A program made the position numbers and the translations under genes. Below the pieces are notes generated by a model. It was not told where the DNA came from, searched no databases, and saw only the letters and a list, made by a program, of their open reading frames with translations. 64,000 bases of DNA from an uncultured Lachnospiraceae bacterium (GTDB lineage: Bacteria; Bacillota; Clostridia; Lachnospirales; Lachnospiraceae). Positions 52,715-61,176 of this stretch are shown here, one piece after another (position 1 is the stretch's first letter; every line of letters begins with the position of its first letter). The stretch covers positions 19,025-83,024 of the forward strand of contig CANPOY010000006.1 of the NCBI GenBank assembly GCA_947575805.1, written 5' to 3'.

Positions 52715-54084
52715 TGCGCAGATGTGATGTACTAATTATAGGAGGAGGCCCCGGCGGATTGGCAGCGGCTTATGCCGCTAAAAAGTCCGGTGCAGAAACC
52801 GTAATCCTGTTGGAGCGTGACCGACATGCGGGGGGCATCTTAAATCAGTGTATTCATGATGGCTTTGGGCTGATCCGGTATCAAGAGGCCCTTTCCGGGC
52901 CGGAATACGCAGACCGTGCGGTTGCGGAAGCGGAAAACATGGGAGTTGAAGTATTGACTTCCCGTCATGTAGTGAAAATGTCTGCAGACCGTAAAGTGAC
53001 GGCATACTGCTCTGAAGGCATAGAGGAGTATGCCGCAAAGACCATCATCCTGGCTACCGGCTGCCGTGAGCGGACAAGGGGAAACATTTCTATTCCCGGA
53101 AGCCGTCCGGCGGGAGTTTTTACTGCAGGTGTGGCTCAGAATCTGATGAATTTGCATAATGTCATGATTGGCAGGCGAATTGTAATCCTGGGCTCCGGTG
53201 ATATAGGCCTGATCATGGCAAGACGGCTGACCCTGGAGGGTGCAAAAGTATTGGCAATAGCGGAGATTATGCCGGAACCGACAGGTCTTGCGAGAAATGT
53301 CAGCCAATGTGTTTATGAGTTTGGAATACCGCTCTATGTAAGGACGACCGTGTCTAAAATTATCGGAAAGCGAAAGCTGGAAGCAGTCGAGCTGTCCGAT
53401 CTGGATGACAGTGGAAATGTAGTGCCCGGCTCAGAGCGCAGAGTTGAATGTGATGCTTTAGTGCTTTCTGTCGGGCTGATACCCGAAAATGAAGTAGCAC
53501 AGACTGCAAATATAAGACTCCTCTCAAATAATGCCGTGGACACGGACCAATATTTGCAGACCAGCATACGGGGTGTTTTTTCATGCGGCAATTGCCGGCG
53601 TGTAATGGACCTTGCAGATTATGTGTCAGAACAGGGAGAGATGGCGGGGCGGAATGCAGTCCGCTTTATCAAGGGAGACCCTATGGAAATTTGGGACGAA
53701 GAAAAGAGTAATTGTATGAAAAAGGGGTTTCCTGAGAGCGATACGATTACATGTACGGTATGCCCCAACGGATGTCAGATAAAGTGGGATGAGGACAGTC
53801 AGAGCTATATGGGGAACGGATGCAGGCGGGGAACGGTTTTTGCAGAACAGGAGCGGACTGATCCGAAAAGGAATGTGACGACAACAGTGGTGGTGAAAGG
53901 TGAAAGACAGTCCCTGCGCCCTGTCCGCACAAAGACACCGGTCAGCAGGGATGAAGTGCTACAGGTGGCAGAAAAGCTGAGGGGTATCTCGATTTTACCA
54001 TCCTCAAAGATTGGAGAGACGGTATTTACATACCAGAGCAAGGCTGGAGAAGATATATCTGTGATAACAACGGCAGGAAAATGA
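52714..54084 (+). CDS. FAD/NAD-dependent oxidoreductase fused to a DUF1667-type domain
   Basis: About 456 residues. A pyridine-nucleotide disulfide oxidoreductase-like domain comes first: VLIIGGGPGGLAAAYAAKKS near 4, ATGCRERTRGN near 114, ILGSGDIGLIMARRL near 157 and VLSVGLIPENEVA near 250. From about residue 345 a Cys-rich domain follows (TCTVCPNGCQIKW, then GNGCRRG and VRTKTPVSRDEV), which matches DUF1667. In many Firmicutes these are two adjacent genes beside a GlpA-like gene; here they are one chain. It should form an electron-transfer complex with the protein encoded just upstream. Confidence 0.8.
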   Translation: MRRCDVLIIGGGPGGLAAAYAAKKSGAETVILLERDRHAGGILNQCIHDGFGLIRYQEALSGPEYADRAVAEAENMGVEVLTSRHVVKMSADRKVTAYCSEGIEEYAAKTIILATGCRERTRGNISIPGSRPAGVFTAGVAQNLMNLHNVMIGRRIVILGSGDIGLIMARRLTLEGAKVLAIAEIMPEPTGLARNVSQCVYEFGIPLYVRTTVSKIIGKRKLEAVELSDLDDSGNVVPGSERRVECDALVLSVGLIPENEVAQTANIRLLSNNAVDTDQYLQTSIRGVFSCGNCRRVMDLADYVSEQGEMAGRNAVRFIKGDPMEIWDEEKSNCMKKGFPESDTITCTVCPNGCQIKWDEDSQSYMGNGCRRGTVFAEQERTDPKRNVTTTVVVKGERQSLRPVRTKTPVSRDEVLQVAEKLRGISILPSSKIGETVFTYQSKAGEDISVITTAGK

Positions 54085-54138
54085 AATGATTTCTATCAGT
54101 GCACAGGCTGATATTTGAGGTTAGAAAGGAGAACGGAA

Positions 54139-55875
54139 GTGACAGTATCGGAATATATCTTTGACTTTTTACAGAAAAAAGGTGTGAATACAGTTTATAT
54201 GGTTTCCGGCAGCTCGGCTATGTGGCTGACCGATTCCCTGCAGAGAAATGAAAAGCTGAAGGCAGTATGCTGCCAACATGAGCAGGTTGCGGCTATGGCG
54301 GCAGATGCTGAGGGAAGAATCAGCGGAATTCCGGGAGTTGCCCTTGTAACCATAGGGCCGGGAGCGACTAATGCGATAACCGGTGTTGCAGGAGCATATA
54401 CGGATTCTTCTCCGATGTTTGTGCTTTCCGGACAGGCAAATTCCAGAATTTTAAAGTATCAGATGGAAACGGGAATACGTACGAAAGGTACTCAGAGCAT
54501 TACCCTGGACCATGTGGTGGGCGGTGTGACAAAGTATTTTGCAGCCGTGCTGGACCCTGCAGATATAAGGTATCATATGGAGAGGGCATATCATGAGGCA
54601 ATGTGTGGAAGAAAAGGCCCTGTCTGGATTGACGTGCCTGTGGATATACAGAACAGACAGATTCCGGACGATATGACAGGATATGTGCCGGAAAAGGTCA
54701 CCGAGGATACCGTGGATTGGAGCAGGATAAAGGAGCTTGTTGAAAGGGCAGAGAAACCGCTGATACTTGCAGGATATGGTATATTGGGCGCAGGTGCGAG
54801 GGAGGAGCTTTTGTCGTTTGCCGAACGATTTTCCATTCCTGTTGTGACATCCAGAGGTGGAGTGGGAGTGATCCCATCCACAAACCGGCTTTTTATCGGA
54901 AGACCCGGAGCTTATGGGGACAGGGCAAGTCATTTCGCTGTACAGGAATGTGATCTGCTTTTGATCCTTGGAAGCAGATTGTCACAGTCCACGACTGGTT
55001 ACTATCCGGATCATCTTGCGCCGGGTGCTGTCAGGATTCTGGTGGATATAGATGAGAAAGAATTGTCAAAGGGCGATGTTCCTGTAGATATTTCCATACA
55101 CAGGGATTTGAAAACGTTTCTGGAAGAAATGCTGCTGCTTTCGGTAAACTGGAAGAGCAATGCACACGCAGAATGGCTCTCTCATTGTCATGGGAATATG
55201 AAAAAGTATCCTGTTGTTGATCCGTCCTATGAAAAGGAGGATGGCATTAACAGTTACTATTTTACCAAACTGCTTTCTGAAAACGCACCTGAAAATGTTT
55301 CAGTAGTGGTGGATACGGGCAGTGTCTGCAATGTGGTGTCCCAATCATGGCTGTTAAAACAAAACCAGAAATATCTGATTTCCGGCGGATTTTCTTCCAT
55401 GGGATTCTGGGCAGCGGCAGTGGGCGCGGCGGCACATGGAGAGGTGATAGCATTATCCGGAGACGGTGCAACACAAATGAATGTACAGGACTTCGCGACA
55501 CTTGCGTATTACAGGTTACCGGTGAAGTTATTTATCTATAACAATCACGGATATCTGTTAATTCGGCATAATCAGCATAATTACATGAATGATAGATTTC
55601 TTGGTGTGGGACCGGACAGTGGTGTTCCGTCTGTGGATTTTTGCGCAGTAGCAAAAGCTTATGGGCTGCCGTCTGTCAGGATTGAATCGAAAGAAGACAT
55701 TGTGTCAAAGGTTAAGGAAGTATTTGAGATGCAAGGGCCGGTAATCTGTGAAGTAATGACACAGGAGTTTGGCATTCTGGCACCCCGTATAGCATCAAAG
55801 GTAATGCCGGACGGATCCTTAAAGGCAGCGGAATTTGATGATCTATGGCCCTTTCTGGAAGAAAATGATTCATGA
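54139..55875 (+). CDS. second thiamine-diphosphate enzyme, acetolactate-synthase-like
   Basis: About 578 residues. The activating Glu is E48 in CCQHEQVAAMAADAEG, followed by GPGATNAITGVAGAYTDSSP. The central domain has DLLLILGSRLSQSTTGYYP, and the diphosphate site is ALSGDGATQMNVQDFATL with IYNNHGYLLIRHNQ. It is clearly diverged from the homologue at 46369, so the two are not a recent duplication. The start is GTG 54139, 7 bases after AAGGAG. It lies between the redox pair and an aminotransferase. It probably ligates or decarboxylates a keto acid in sugar synthesis; product unknown. Confidence 0.8.
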   Translation: MTVSEYIFDFLQKKGVNTVYMVSGSSAMWLTDSLQRNEKLKAVCCQHEQVAAMAADAEGRISGIPGVALVTIGPGATNAITGVAGAYTDSSPMFVLSGQANSRILKYQMETGIRTKGTQSITLDHVVGGVTKYFAAVLDPADIRYHMERAYHEAMCGRKGPVWIDVPVDIQNRQIPDDMTGYVPEKVTEDTVDWSRIKELVERAEKPLILAGYGILGAGAREELLSFAERFSIPVVTSRGGVGVIPSTNRLFIGRPGAYGDRASHFAVQECDLLLILGSRLSQSTTGYYPDHLAPGAVRILVDIDEKELSKGDVPVDISIHRDLKTFLEEMLLLSVNWKSNAHAEWLSHCHGNMKKYPVVDPSYEKEDGINSYYFTKLLSENAPENVSVVVDTGSVCNVVSQSWLLKQNQKYLISGGFSSMGFWAAAVGAAAHGEVIALSGDGATQMNVQDFATLAYYRLPVKLFIYNNHGYLLIRHNQHNYMNDRFLGVGPDSGVPSVDFCAVAKAYGLPSVRIESKEDIVSKVKEVFEMQGPVICEVMTQEFGILAPRIASKVMPDGSLKAAEFDDLWPFLEENDS

Positions 55876-55927
55876 GACAGGAAAAAGGTTTTAAGAGGAC
55901 AAATAACATTTGCACGGAGGAATTGCC

Positions 55928-57064
55928 ATGCAGTTCAGAGATTTACAAAGACAGTATCAAACGTTAAAGCCTGACATCGACCGGGCAGTCAGTCGGGTGC
56001 TTGCAGACGGAAATTTCATCTCCGGCAGTCAGGTAGCGGAATTAGAACATCAACTGGCAGATTACGTGGGAGTCAGGCATTGTATTACCTGTGCGAACGG
56101 AACAGATGCTCTCACACTTGCCCTTATGGTCTGGGGAATTGGCAGGGGAGACGCTGTGTTTGTACCGGACTTTACGTTCTTTGCCTCCGGTGAGACTCCG
56201 GCTTATGAAGGAGCCACCCCCATATTTGTTGATGTAGAAGAGGATAGTTTTAATATGTCTCCCACATCCTTGGAGGAGGCGATTATACAGGTGAGGAAAG
56301 AAGGTAAGCTTACTCCCCGTGTGATCGTGGCGGTGGATCTTTTCGGGCAGCCTGCAGATTATCTGCACATTCGGCGACTTGCGGATCAGTATGGGCTTTT
56401 GATACTGGAAGACGGAGCCCAGGGATTTGGCGGGCGGATTGGGGAAAGAAAAGCCTGCAGCTTTGGGGATATATCCACTACTTCCTTTTTTCCGGCAAAG
56501 CCGCTGGGGTGTTACGGAGACGGAGGAGCGGTTTTCACAGATCATGACGAGTGGGCGGCGCTGCTCCGTTCCTACTGTGTCCATGGGAAGGGATCAGACA
56601 AATATGACAATGTTCGTATCGGCATGAACTCCCGCCTGGACACGCTGCAGGCGGCAATTTTACAAATAAAGTTAGCGGCTTTTCAAGAATATGAGCTGAC
56701 GGATGTCAATCGGATTGCTGCCCGTTATACGGAAAGTTTGCGGGAAACGATAAAAACGCCGACAGTCCGGGAAGGCTTTTACTCCAGTTGGGCACAGTAT
56801 TCTGTGATTATGCGCAATGAAGCGCAAAGAAATGGATTGCAGACATATCTGAGAGAAAAGAAGATACCGTCGATGGTGTACTATCCCAAACCGATGAGCG
56901 GGCAGAGCGCGTTCAGGGATATGGACAGTGTAAAAGTGGATTTGTCTGTAACGGCAGATTTGTGCCGGAGGGTGCTGGCATTGCCGATTCATCCGTACAT
57001 GACGAACGAAGAGCAGGATGAGGTGATAAAGGAGCTGTTATCCTATTGTCAGATCAGGGAATAA
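55928..57064 (+). CDS. DegT-family sugar aminotransferase (WbpE/WlbC-like)
   Basis: About 378 residues. It begins MQFRDLQRQYQTLKPDIDRA, very like WbpE/WlbC. TCANGTDALTLAL near 57 binds the cofactor phosphate, LEDGAQGFGG near 161 the ring, and TTSFFPAKPLGCYGDGGA carries the Schiff-base Lys (K191). WbpE-type enzymes aminate C3 of UDP-3-keto-GlcNAcA, which the genes at 32894 and 34289 should produce. Though 20 kb away, it is in the same operon. GGAGG is 7 bases before ATG 55928. It is the last gene of the operon. Confidence 0.88.
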   Translation: MQFRDLQRQYQTLKPDIDRAVSRVLADGNFISGSQVAELEHQLADYVGVRHCITCANGTDALTLALMVWGIGRGDAVFVPDFTFFASGETPAYEGATPIFVDVEEDSFNMSPTSLEEAIIQVRKEGKLTPRVIVAVDLFGQPADYLHIRRLADQYGLLILEDGAQGFGGRIGERKACSFGDISTTSFFPAKPLGCYGDGGAVFTDHDEWAALLRSYCVHGKGSDKYDNVRIGMNSRLDTLQAAILQIKLAAFQEYELTDVNRIAARYTESLRETIKTPTVREGFYSSWAQYSVIMRNEAQRNGLQTYLREKKIPSMVYYPKPMSGQSAFRDMDSVKVDLSVTADLCRRVLALPIHPYMTNEEQDEVIKELLSYCQIRE

Positions 57065-57268
57065 TATTTTTTTCGTAAGGGGTATTCAAAAACGGAATTT
57101 ATTGCTACTATGAATATGCAGCATGAAGTTGTCGTAATCTGTAGATCTTGTTTCTGAGCATGCCCCAAAGCGGATTTCAGGTGAAACATGTGATTGATGC
57201 AGGTCTGAAGTCCGCTTGAGGCGGCAGTATATAATTAGATATAAAATACATTGTGATTTCATGATAAC

Positions 57269-57310
57269 AAAACCCGGCATATGCGGAACAGGTGCATATG
57301 CCGGGTTTTT
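57269..57310. terminator. strong bidirectional terminator at the operon end
   Basis: A 16-base perfect stem (57269-57284 with 57294-57309) around a 9-base loop, with AAAA on the left and TTTTT on the right. It serves both the + strand operon and the converging Wzz-like gene. The rest of the 274-base gap shows nothing recognisable. Confidence 0.85.
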
Positions 57311-57338
57311 ATGCGTTAATTTGCTGTTTTTTATTTTC

Positions 57339-58790
57339 TTACGCCGGGATGCCGTCCACACCGAGCACAATCACACCCAGCACTTCCTTTTTCCATGCCC
57401 TCAGTTCTTCCAGTTCCCGTTCAATCTGAGAATAGGAGCTTACTTCCTGCTTTTCTACCAGGATGACGTAATCGGCCTCCGTTATGGAAGAGACAGCGGC
57501 GGGATTCTGGAGGATATTCGGAACGCTGTCAGCAGAGAATCCGTTTCCCCATTTCATGCCGGAAAGAAGAGCTTTAATTTCCTCTTCCGCTACACTTCCT
57601 GTGAAAGCGAGCTTTATAGTTTCCTGATTTGCGCTTCCTTTTCCGCTGTTTTCCTTCGTTTGTGCCGTCAGCTCTGCGCTGATACTCTGTGCCGCCAATG
57701 CAATGAGTTGTTCCGCATCACTTTCCTTTACGGTCAGCCCGCCTATCTTAGCAAATCCCCGGTCAATCCAGTTCCAGGCGCGCTTCTTTCTGGTCTGGGG
57801 GATCTGGGCAATCGTACGAAGTCCAAAGCGCCCCTTTAGATCCTGTGAAGCCTGTACCTTGTCCGAAATAATGGAACGAAAAGCAATAAATGCTGCAACA
57901 AGTACCGCAACAATGATAAATCCTAAAATCAACTTCTTCAGAGAGTCCTTGGCAATTGCCGACAGTTCATATTCCTTGTCAGGCTTTGGAGAGAGCCTCC
58001 ATGCTGTCAGGTCATCCAGCTTTTCTTTCGTGTTGACACTCAAATCCGATACATATTGGCGATTGCTCTTTTGCCAGGCATCCAGTTCAAGGTTTACGGT
58101 TTCGTAGATCGACTGGTTAAGGGAATTTAGTTCATGCTGTCCGATGGCTGTCAGGATTTCTTCTCGCTTAGCATAAATTCCCTCCAGGGCATAATCCAGA
58201 ATCTCCCTGCATGACTGTTCGTCTACACCCCGAATGCGCAGCGTCACCATGCAAGTGTCATAGTTTGAGGTAATGTTAAATATTTCCTGGAGATAACGCA
58301 TCTCTATTTTCTCCGTAAGATGATCCAGAATATATTGATACATTTCTCCGTTTTGCATATATGAGAGGTAAGACTGCAGAATACGGCCTGATAAATCAAT
58401 ATCCTGGTAGGTCTTATCCGGTAAAATCTTATAATCCGTTGCAACATAGAGCTGTACGGATGCGTTGAACTCGCGGAATGGATTAATCTGCATGAGGATG
58501 GAAGCATCGTTGTATGTTTCCTGCTGTGTCCTCATTTCTTCCAGGTTCTCAATCTCACGCTTCAGGCTGTCACCTTCTGCTTCATATGCGGTAAGCTCAC
58601 GACTATAGTCCATTTTTGCACTTTCCAGTTTCTCCGGAGTAGATAATTGTATTTCTTTCAGCGCAAAATTACTTGCTCCGACGAGTATTGCAACCACAAG
58701 GGCAATGAAGAAGCACTTCCGCCAGTCGCGGAGAACTCGGTAAAATACTCTCTGCAGGCTGATTTCCTGCTCATAAGTCTGTTCGTTCAT
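57339..58790 (-). CDS. Wzz-like chain-length protein with degenerate BY-kinase-like tail
   Basis: About 483 residues on the minus strand. Membrane helix 1 (about 30-50) and helix 2 (about 285-307) enclose a long extracellular domain with coiled-coil character (YSRELTAYEAEGDSLKREI). This is the topology of Wzz/CapA co-polymerases. The cytoplasmic tail ends TEADYVILVEKQEV and VLGVIVLGVDG, like the end of a bacterial tyrosine kinase domain. Where Walker A should be it reads LAFTGSVAEEEIKALL without the P-loop, and there is no Tyr-rich tail. AGAGGAG lies 8 bases before ATG 58790; a longer upstream frame is not supported. It probably sets the chain length of the adjacent capsule. Confidence 0.75.
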   Translation of the reverse strand: MNEQTYEQEISLQRVFYRVLRDWRKCFFIALVVAILVGASNFALKEIQLSTPEKLESAKMDYSRELTAYEAEGDSLKREIENLEEMRTQQETYNDASILMQINPFREFNASVQLYVATDYKILPDKTYQDIDLSGRILQSYLSYMQNGEMYQYILDHLTEKIEMRYLQEIFNITSNYDTCMVTLRIRGVDEQSCREILDYALEGIYAKREEILTAIGQHELNSLNQSIYETVNLELDAWQKSNRQYVSDLSVNTKEKLDDLTAWRLSPKPDKEYELSAIAKDSLKKLILGFIIVAVLVAAFIAFRSIISDKVQASQDLKGRFGLRTIAQIPQTRKKRAWNWIDRGFAKIGGLTVKESDAEQLIALAAQSISAELTAQTKENSGKGSANQETIKLAFTGSVAEEEIKALLSGMKWGNGFSADSVPNILQNPAAVSSITEADYVILVEKQEVSSYSQIERELEELRAWKKEVLGVIVLGVDGIPA

Positions 58791-58882
58791 TCTAGATCTC
58801 CTCTCTGTTCTTTCCTGCTTACTATATATCATGAATCTACCGGCATTATGAAATATGGTCAAAACGCCCCACTATGTATCTG

Positions 58883-58911
58883 AATATATCTGCCGATGCC
58901 GTTTTTGTCAA
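58883..58911 (-). promoter_or_regulatory. sigma-A-type promoter of the Wzz-like gene
   Basis: On the minus strand: TTGACA (58911-58906), 17-base spacer, TATATT (58888-58883). It leaves a leader of about 85 bases before the ATG at 58790. Confidence 0.6.
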
Positions 58912-58995
58912 GCAATATTTTTATCCGGAGTACTTTTGCAATAGTCAGACCATGCAGAGCGATGAAAATATGTGTTCCGCCAGCTTATGAATGGT

Positions 58996-59041
58996 TTGGC
59001 TGAACCGTATCCTTCTGTACAATGAAATTGTAAGAAGGTAT
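58996..59041 (+). promoter_or_regulatory. recombinase promoter overlapped by an imperfect palindrome
   Basis: TTGGCT (58996-59001), 16-base spacer, TACAAT (59018-59023). The -10 box lies in the left arm of a palindrome (59009-59023 with 59027-59041, three-base centre, one gap). It is a likely operator or recombination site for the product of the next gene. The rest of the 314-base gap holds only the divergent Wzz promoter. Confidence 0.5.
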
Positions 59042-59104
59042 GCAGGGCGCCGGACATAAAGAAGGTGGTCTGTGTAGGATCATATTACTAAGGAGGAAAA
59101 TGTA

Positions 59105-60013
59105 ATGAGAAAAAACAACGCTGTAGTTACGGCAAAGGAGGAAAATTTGATGTCCCATGTCACTCTGGGGCTGCCTTACGAGGAGTTTATGCAGATGATG
59201 TCTGAAAATGGCAGAAAACCCGGAAAAGATATGCGGGAAGATCCGCTGGGTATGGATTTGTCGGCGTTTAATGCGGATTCTGCGCAGATGATTCGTGAAT
59301 GCAGGGGAACTGTCTATGGGTATGTGAGGGTATCTACCGACCATCAGGATTATGCCCGCCAGATTGAAGCTCTAAAAAGGCTGGGGGTAAAAGAGAAAAA
59401 TATTTTTAAGGATAAAAAATCAGGAAAAGACTTCAACAGGGACGAGTTCAGAAAGCTGATGCAGGTCATTGTGGCGGGGGACTGCATCGTTGTGCTTGAG
59501 CTGGATCGCTTCGGCCGCAATATGATGGAGATCAAGAATCACTGGTACTGGATTACACAGCAAAGGCAAACCAACATTGTGGTTGTCGACCAGCCAATCC
59601 TGAACACAAAGCTGGGAACCTATGGCCTGGAGAATTTTATAGCAGAGCTGATTCTTGCGGTATTCTCTTTAATGGCTGAAATAGAAAGAAATCTGATTAA
59701 TAAGAGGATGGGTGACGGCTTGCGCCGAGTAAAGCTGGATGGGAAGAAGCTTGGCAGAAAGCAAAAGCCGATTCCCGGTCTGTTTTGGAAGCTGCGGGAG
59801 GCATTTCTGAATAAGGAAAAATCACAGAATCAGGTAGCCAAAGAACTAGGAGTTGACCCAAAAACCTTCAGAAGCTGGATTGAGAAGACCAGAACTGTTT
59901 CGTCAGCAGAGGAGTGGGAAAAACTGGCGGCGGAAATTGAGATCAGCGAAAGGGCGGAGCGTATCAGGCAGGCGAGGATCGAGTACGGAGAAGAAATTAC
60001 AGAGCTTTTCTGA
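59105..60013 (+). CDS. serine recombinase (resolvase/invertase family) with N-terminal extension
   Basis: About 302 residues. The catalytic domain starts with GYVRVSTDHQDYARQIEAL (nucleophile S77), continues FKDKKSGKDFNRDEF, VVLELDRFGRNMMEI and LMAEIERNLINKRMGDG, and ends in a helix-turn-helix (SQNQVAKELGVDPKTFRSWI near 240). Small serine recombinases normally begin at that first motif. Here about 66 residues precede it (MSHVTLGLPYEEFMQMM and so on), and a short tail follows. It would cut and rejoin DNA at paired sites to invert or resolve segments. AGGAGGAAAATGTA precedes the ATG. No other transposon parts are seen. Confidence 0.88.
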   Translation: MRKNNAVVTAKEENLMSHVTLGLPYEEFMQMMSENGRKPGKDMREDPLGMDLSAFNADSAQMIRECRGTVYGYVRVSTDHQDYARQIEALKRLGVKEKNIFKDKKSGKDFNRDEFRKLMQVIVAGDCIVVLELDRFGRNMMEIKNHWYWITQQRQTNIVVVDQPILNTKLGTYGLENFIAELILAVFSLMAEIERNLINKRMGDGLRRVKLDGKKLGRKQKPIPGLFWKLREAFLNKEKSQNQVAKELGVDPKTFRSWIEKTRTVSSAEEWEKLAAEIEISERAERIRQARIEYGEEITELF

Positions 60014-60049
60014 ATAAGCTGCCCTTCCTATTATATTATAATGGCAAGG

Positions 60050-60086
60050 GTCAGATACCCCGCAGCAAGGCTGCAGGGTATCTGAC
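60050..60086. repeat. inverted repeat (large hairpin)
   Basis: GTCAGATACCC at 60050-60060 pairs with GGGTATCTGAC at 60076-60086, with a nested GCAG/CTGC stem in the loop. It lies 37 bases after the recombinase stop. It lacks a T run; it may terminate transcription or be a dispersed palindromic repeat. Confidence 0.65.
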
Positions 60087-60233
60087 TCACTGACCGAATT
60101 GAAATCACAGGAAAAAATACCGATATTTACTATGCCGTTGCAATATGGAAGAAGAGGCCAGAATATGGACGGAACAGTATTGGTAAATACAAAAGTTTTG
60201 GGCATTATCCGATGCGGCTATGAGTTTTGTGAT

Positions 60234-60261
60234 TGACAAACATTATATGATCTGATACAAT
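60234..60261 (+). promoter_or_regulatory. strong promoter with no convincing gene behind it
   Basis: TTGACA (60234-60239), 16-base spacer, TACAAT (60256-60261) preceded by TGA (extended -10). It is among the best promoters in the window. Only a doubtful frame follows at 60335. Confidence 0.6.
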
Positions 60262-60334
60262 AACTATACATTTCCGGAAACATTTCAAACTATTTCTGTT
60301 GACAATCCCTGTATGGTAATAGCAGATACTGTCT

Positions 60335-60667
60335 ATGAGGATGCGGTATAATGAAGAACTGCCTGAAATTCACAAGATGGTGGAGAGCGTAAAAAGGGAT
60401 CCGGGGGTAGCTGGGATGCGGATACAATTGGCGGATGATGCTGTCGGGCTGACCGAAGAGATTATTAGGCTGCGAAAACAGCCTGATCCAGGAAGCTCAA
60501 AGACACAGAGACAATGGAAGGCACACAAAGAAGCAGATACGGACATCTGTAAAACAATCACGTTATCTGCGTTTGTGCCAAATCTGCTGAAGATACATAA
60601 ACAAATATCTTTGGCGTCAATTTGGCAGTACCTCAAATGGGCGGTACTGGCTGGCCGGTGCAAATGA
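60335..60667 (+). CDS. doubtful small protein, unknown
   Basis: An open frame of 110 residues (MRMRYNEELPEIHKMVESVK at the start) about 70 bases after a good promoter. The first 50 residues look protein-like (charged and helical), but the rest does not, and no clear ribosome site precedes it. I recognise no domain. It may be a decayed gene, or the promoter may serve a small RNA. The region between 60014 and 60673 otherwise holds only the inverted repeat and promoter. Confidence 0.3.
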   Translation: MRMRYNEELPEIHKMVESVKRDPGVAGMRIQLADDAVGLTEEIIRLRKQPDPGSSKTQRQWKAHKEADTDICKTITLSAFVPNLLKIHKQISLASIWQYLKWAVLAGRCK

Positions 60668-60673
60668 ACCGGT

Positions 60674-60886
60674 TTAATCAGCGGACGCTATTGCTTTTTT
60701 GGTTTTCTTCAGTTCGGATTCAAATATGTGTGAGACTGCCATGGCGGTTTCTGCATCACATGTGAAAAGATTCTGGATACGCGCAGAAGCCTCTTCAAGT
60801 TTATCATTATTAATCAGATACACTATCTCATAGCATTCATTACTGTTTGATTGTCCGATTGCCTTGCGGATTTCTACTGGAGTCAT
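60674..60886 (-). CDS. small hypothetical protein
   Basis: 70 residues on the minus strand, helical and acidic-basic balanced (MTPVEIRKAIGQSNSNECYE, then IQNLFTCDAETAMAVSHIFE and a lysine-rich end). AGGG lies about 8 bases before the ATG, and a good promoter stands upstream at 60929-60957. No domain recognised. It may be a small regulatory or stress protein; function unknown. Confidence 0.6.
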   Translation of the reverse strand: MTPVEIRKAIGQSNSNECYEIVYLINNDKLEEASARIQNLFTCDAETAMAVSHIFESELKKTKKAIASAD

Positions 60887-60928
60887 CAGCTATACCCTGC
60901 CATTCTTAAGATTAATAAAATCAATCAA

Positions 60929-60957
60929 ATTATAACCTTTATCTTTCATAAAAACAA
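60929..60957 (-). promoter_or_regulatory. promoter of the small hypothetical gene
   Basis: On the minus strand: TTGTTT (60957-60952), 17-base spacer, TATAAT (60934-60929). Confidence 0.55.
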
Positions 60958-61102
60958 ATAGTTTTTTTGTATTTTTGTATAATTATTCTGAAATTTGTCA
61001 AAAATGGCAGTAAGCCGGCAAATACCGTGGCTGCTTCCTGCGGTTTAGGGATCGGAAAGCAGAGGAGCGGATTTTGCCGGATGACAGGAACAAAATTGCG
61101 AG

Positions 61103-61131
61103 TTGTAAAATTAGCGGCAAAATGGTATCAT
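61103..61131 (+). promoter_or_regulatory. extended -10 promoter of the PseB-like gene
   Basis: TTGTAA (61103-61108), 17-base spacer, TATCAT (61126-61131) preceded by TGG. The gene starts 46 bases downstream. Confidence 0.5.
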
Positions 61132-61176
61132 ATAAGCATGTACGACAGAGGATGTCGGTGAAAGTGAGGATAGCTT

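Noticed and set aside
51260..54084. A normal glycerol catabolism operon
   Set aside because: No glycerol kinase, uptake facilitator or antiterminator is nearby, and the pair sits among sugar-nucleotide genes in the middle of a capsule operon.
60370..60663. Minus-strand open frame opposite the doubtful gene
   Set aside because: No ribosome site, low-complexity Cys/Ser-rich translation and no recognisable motif.
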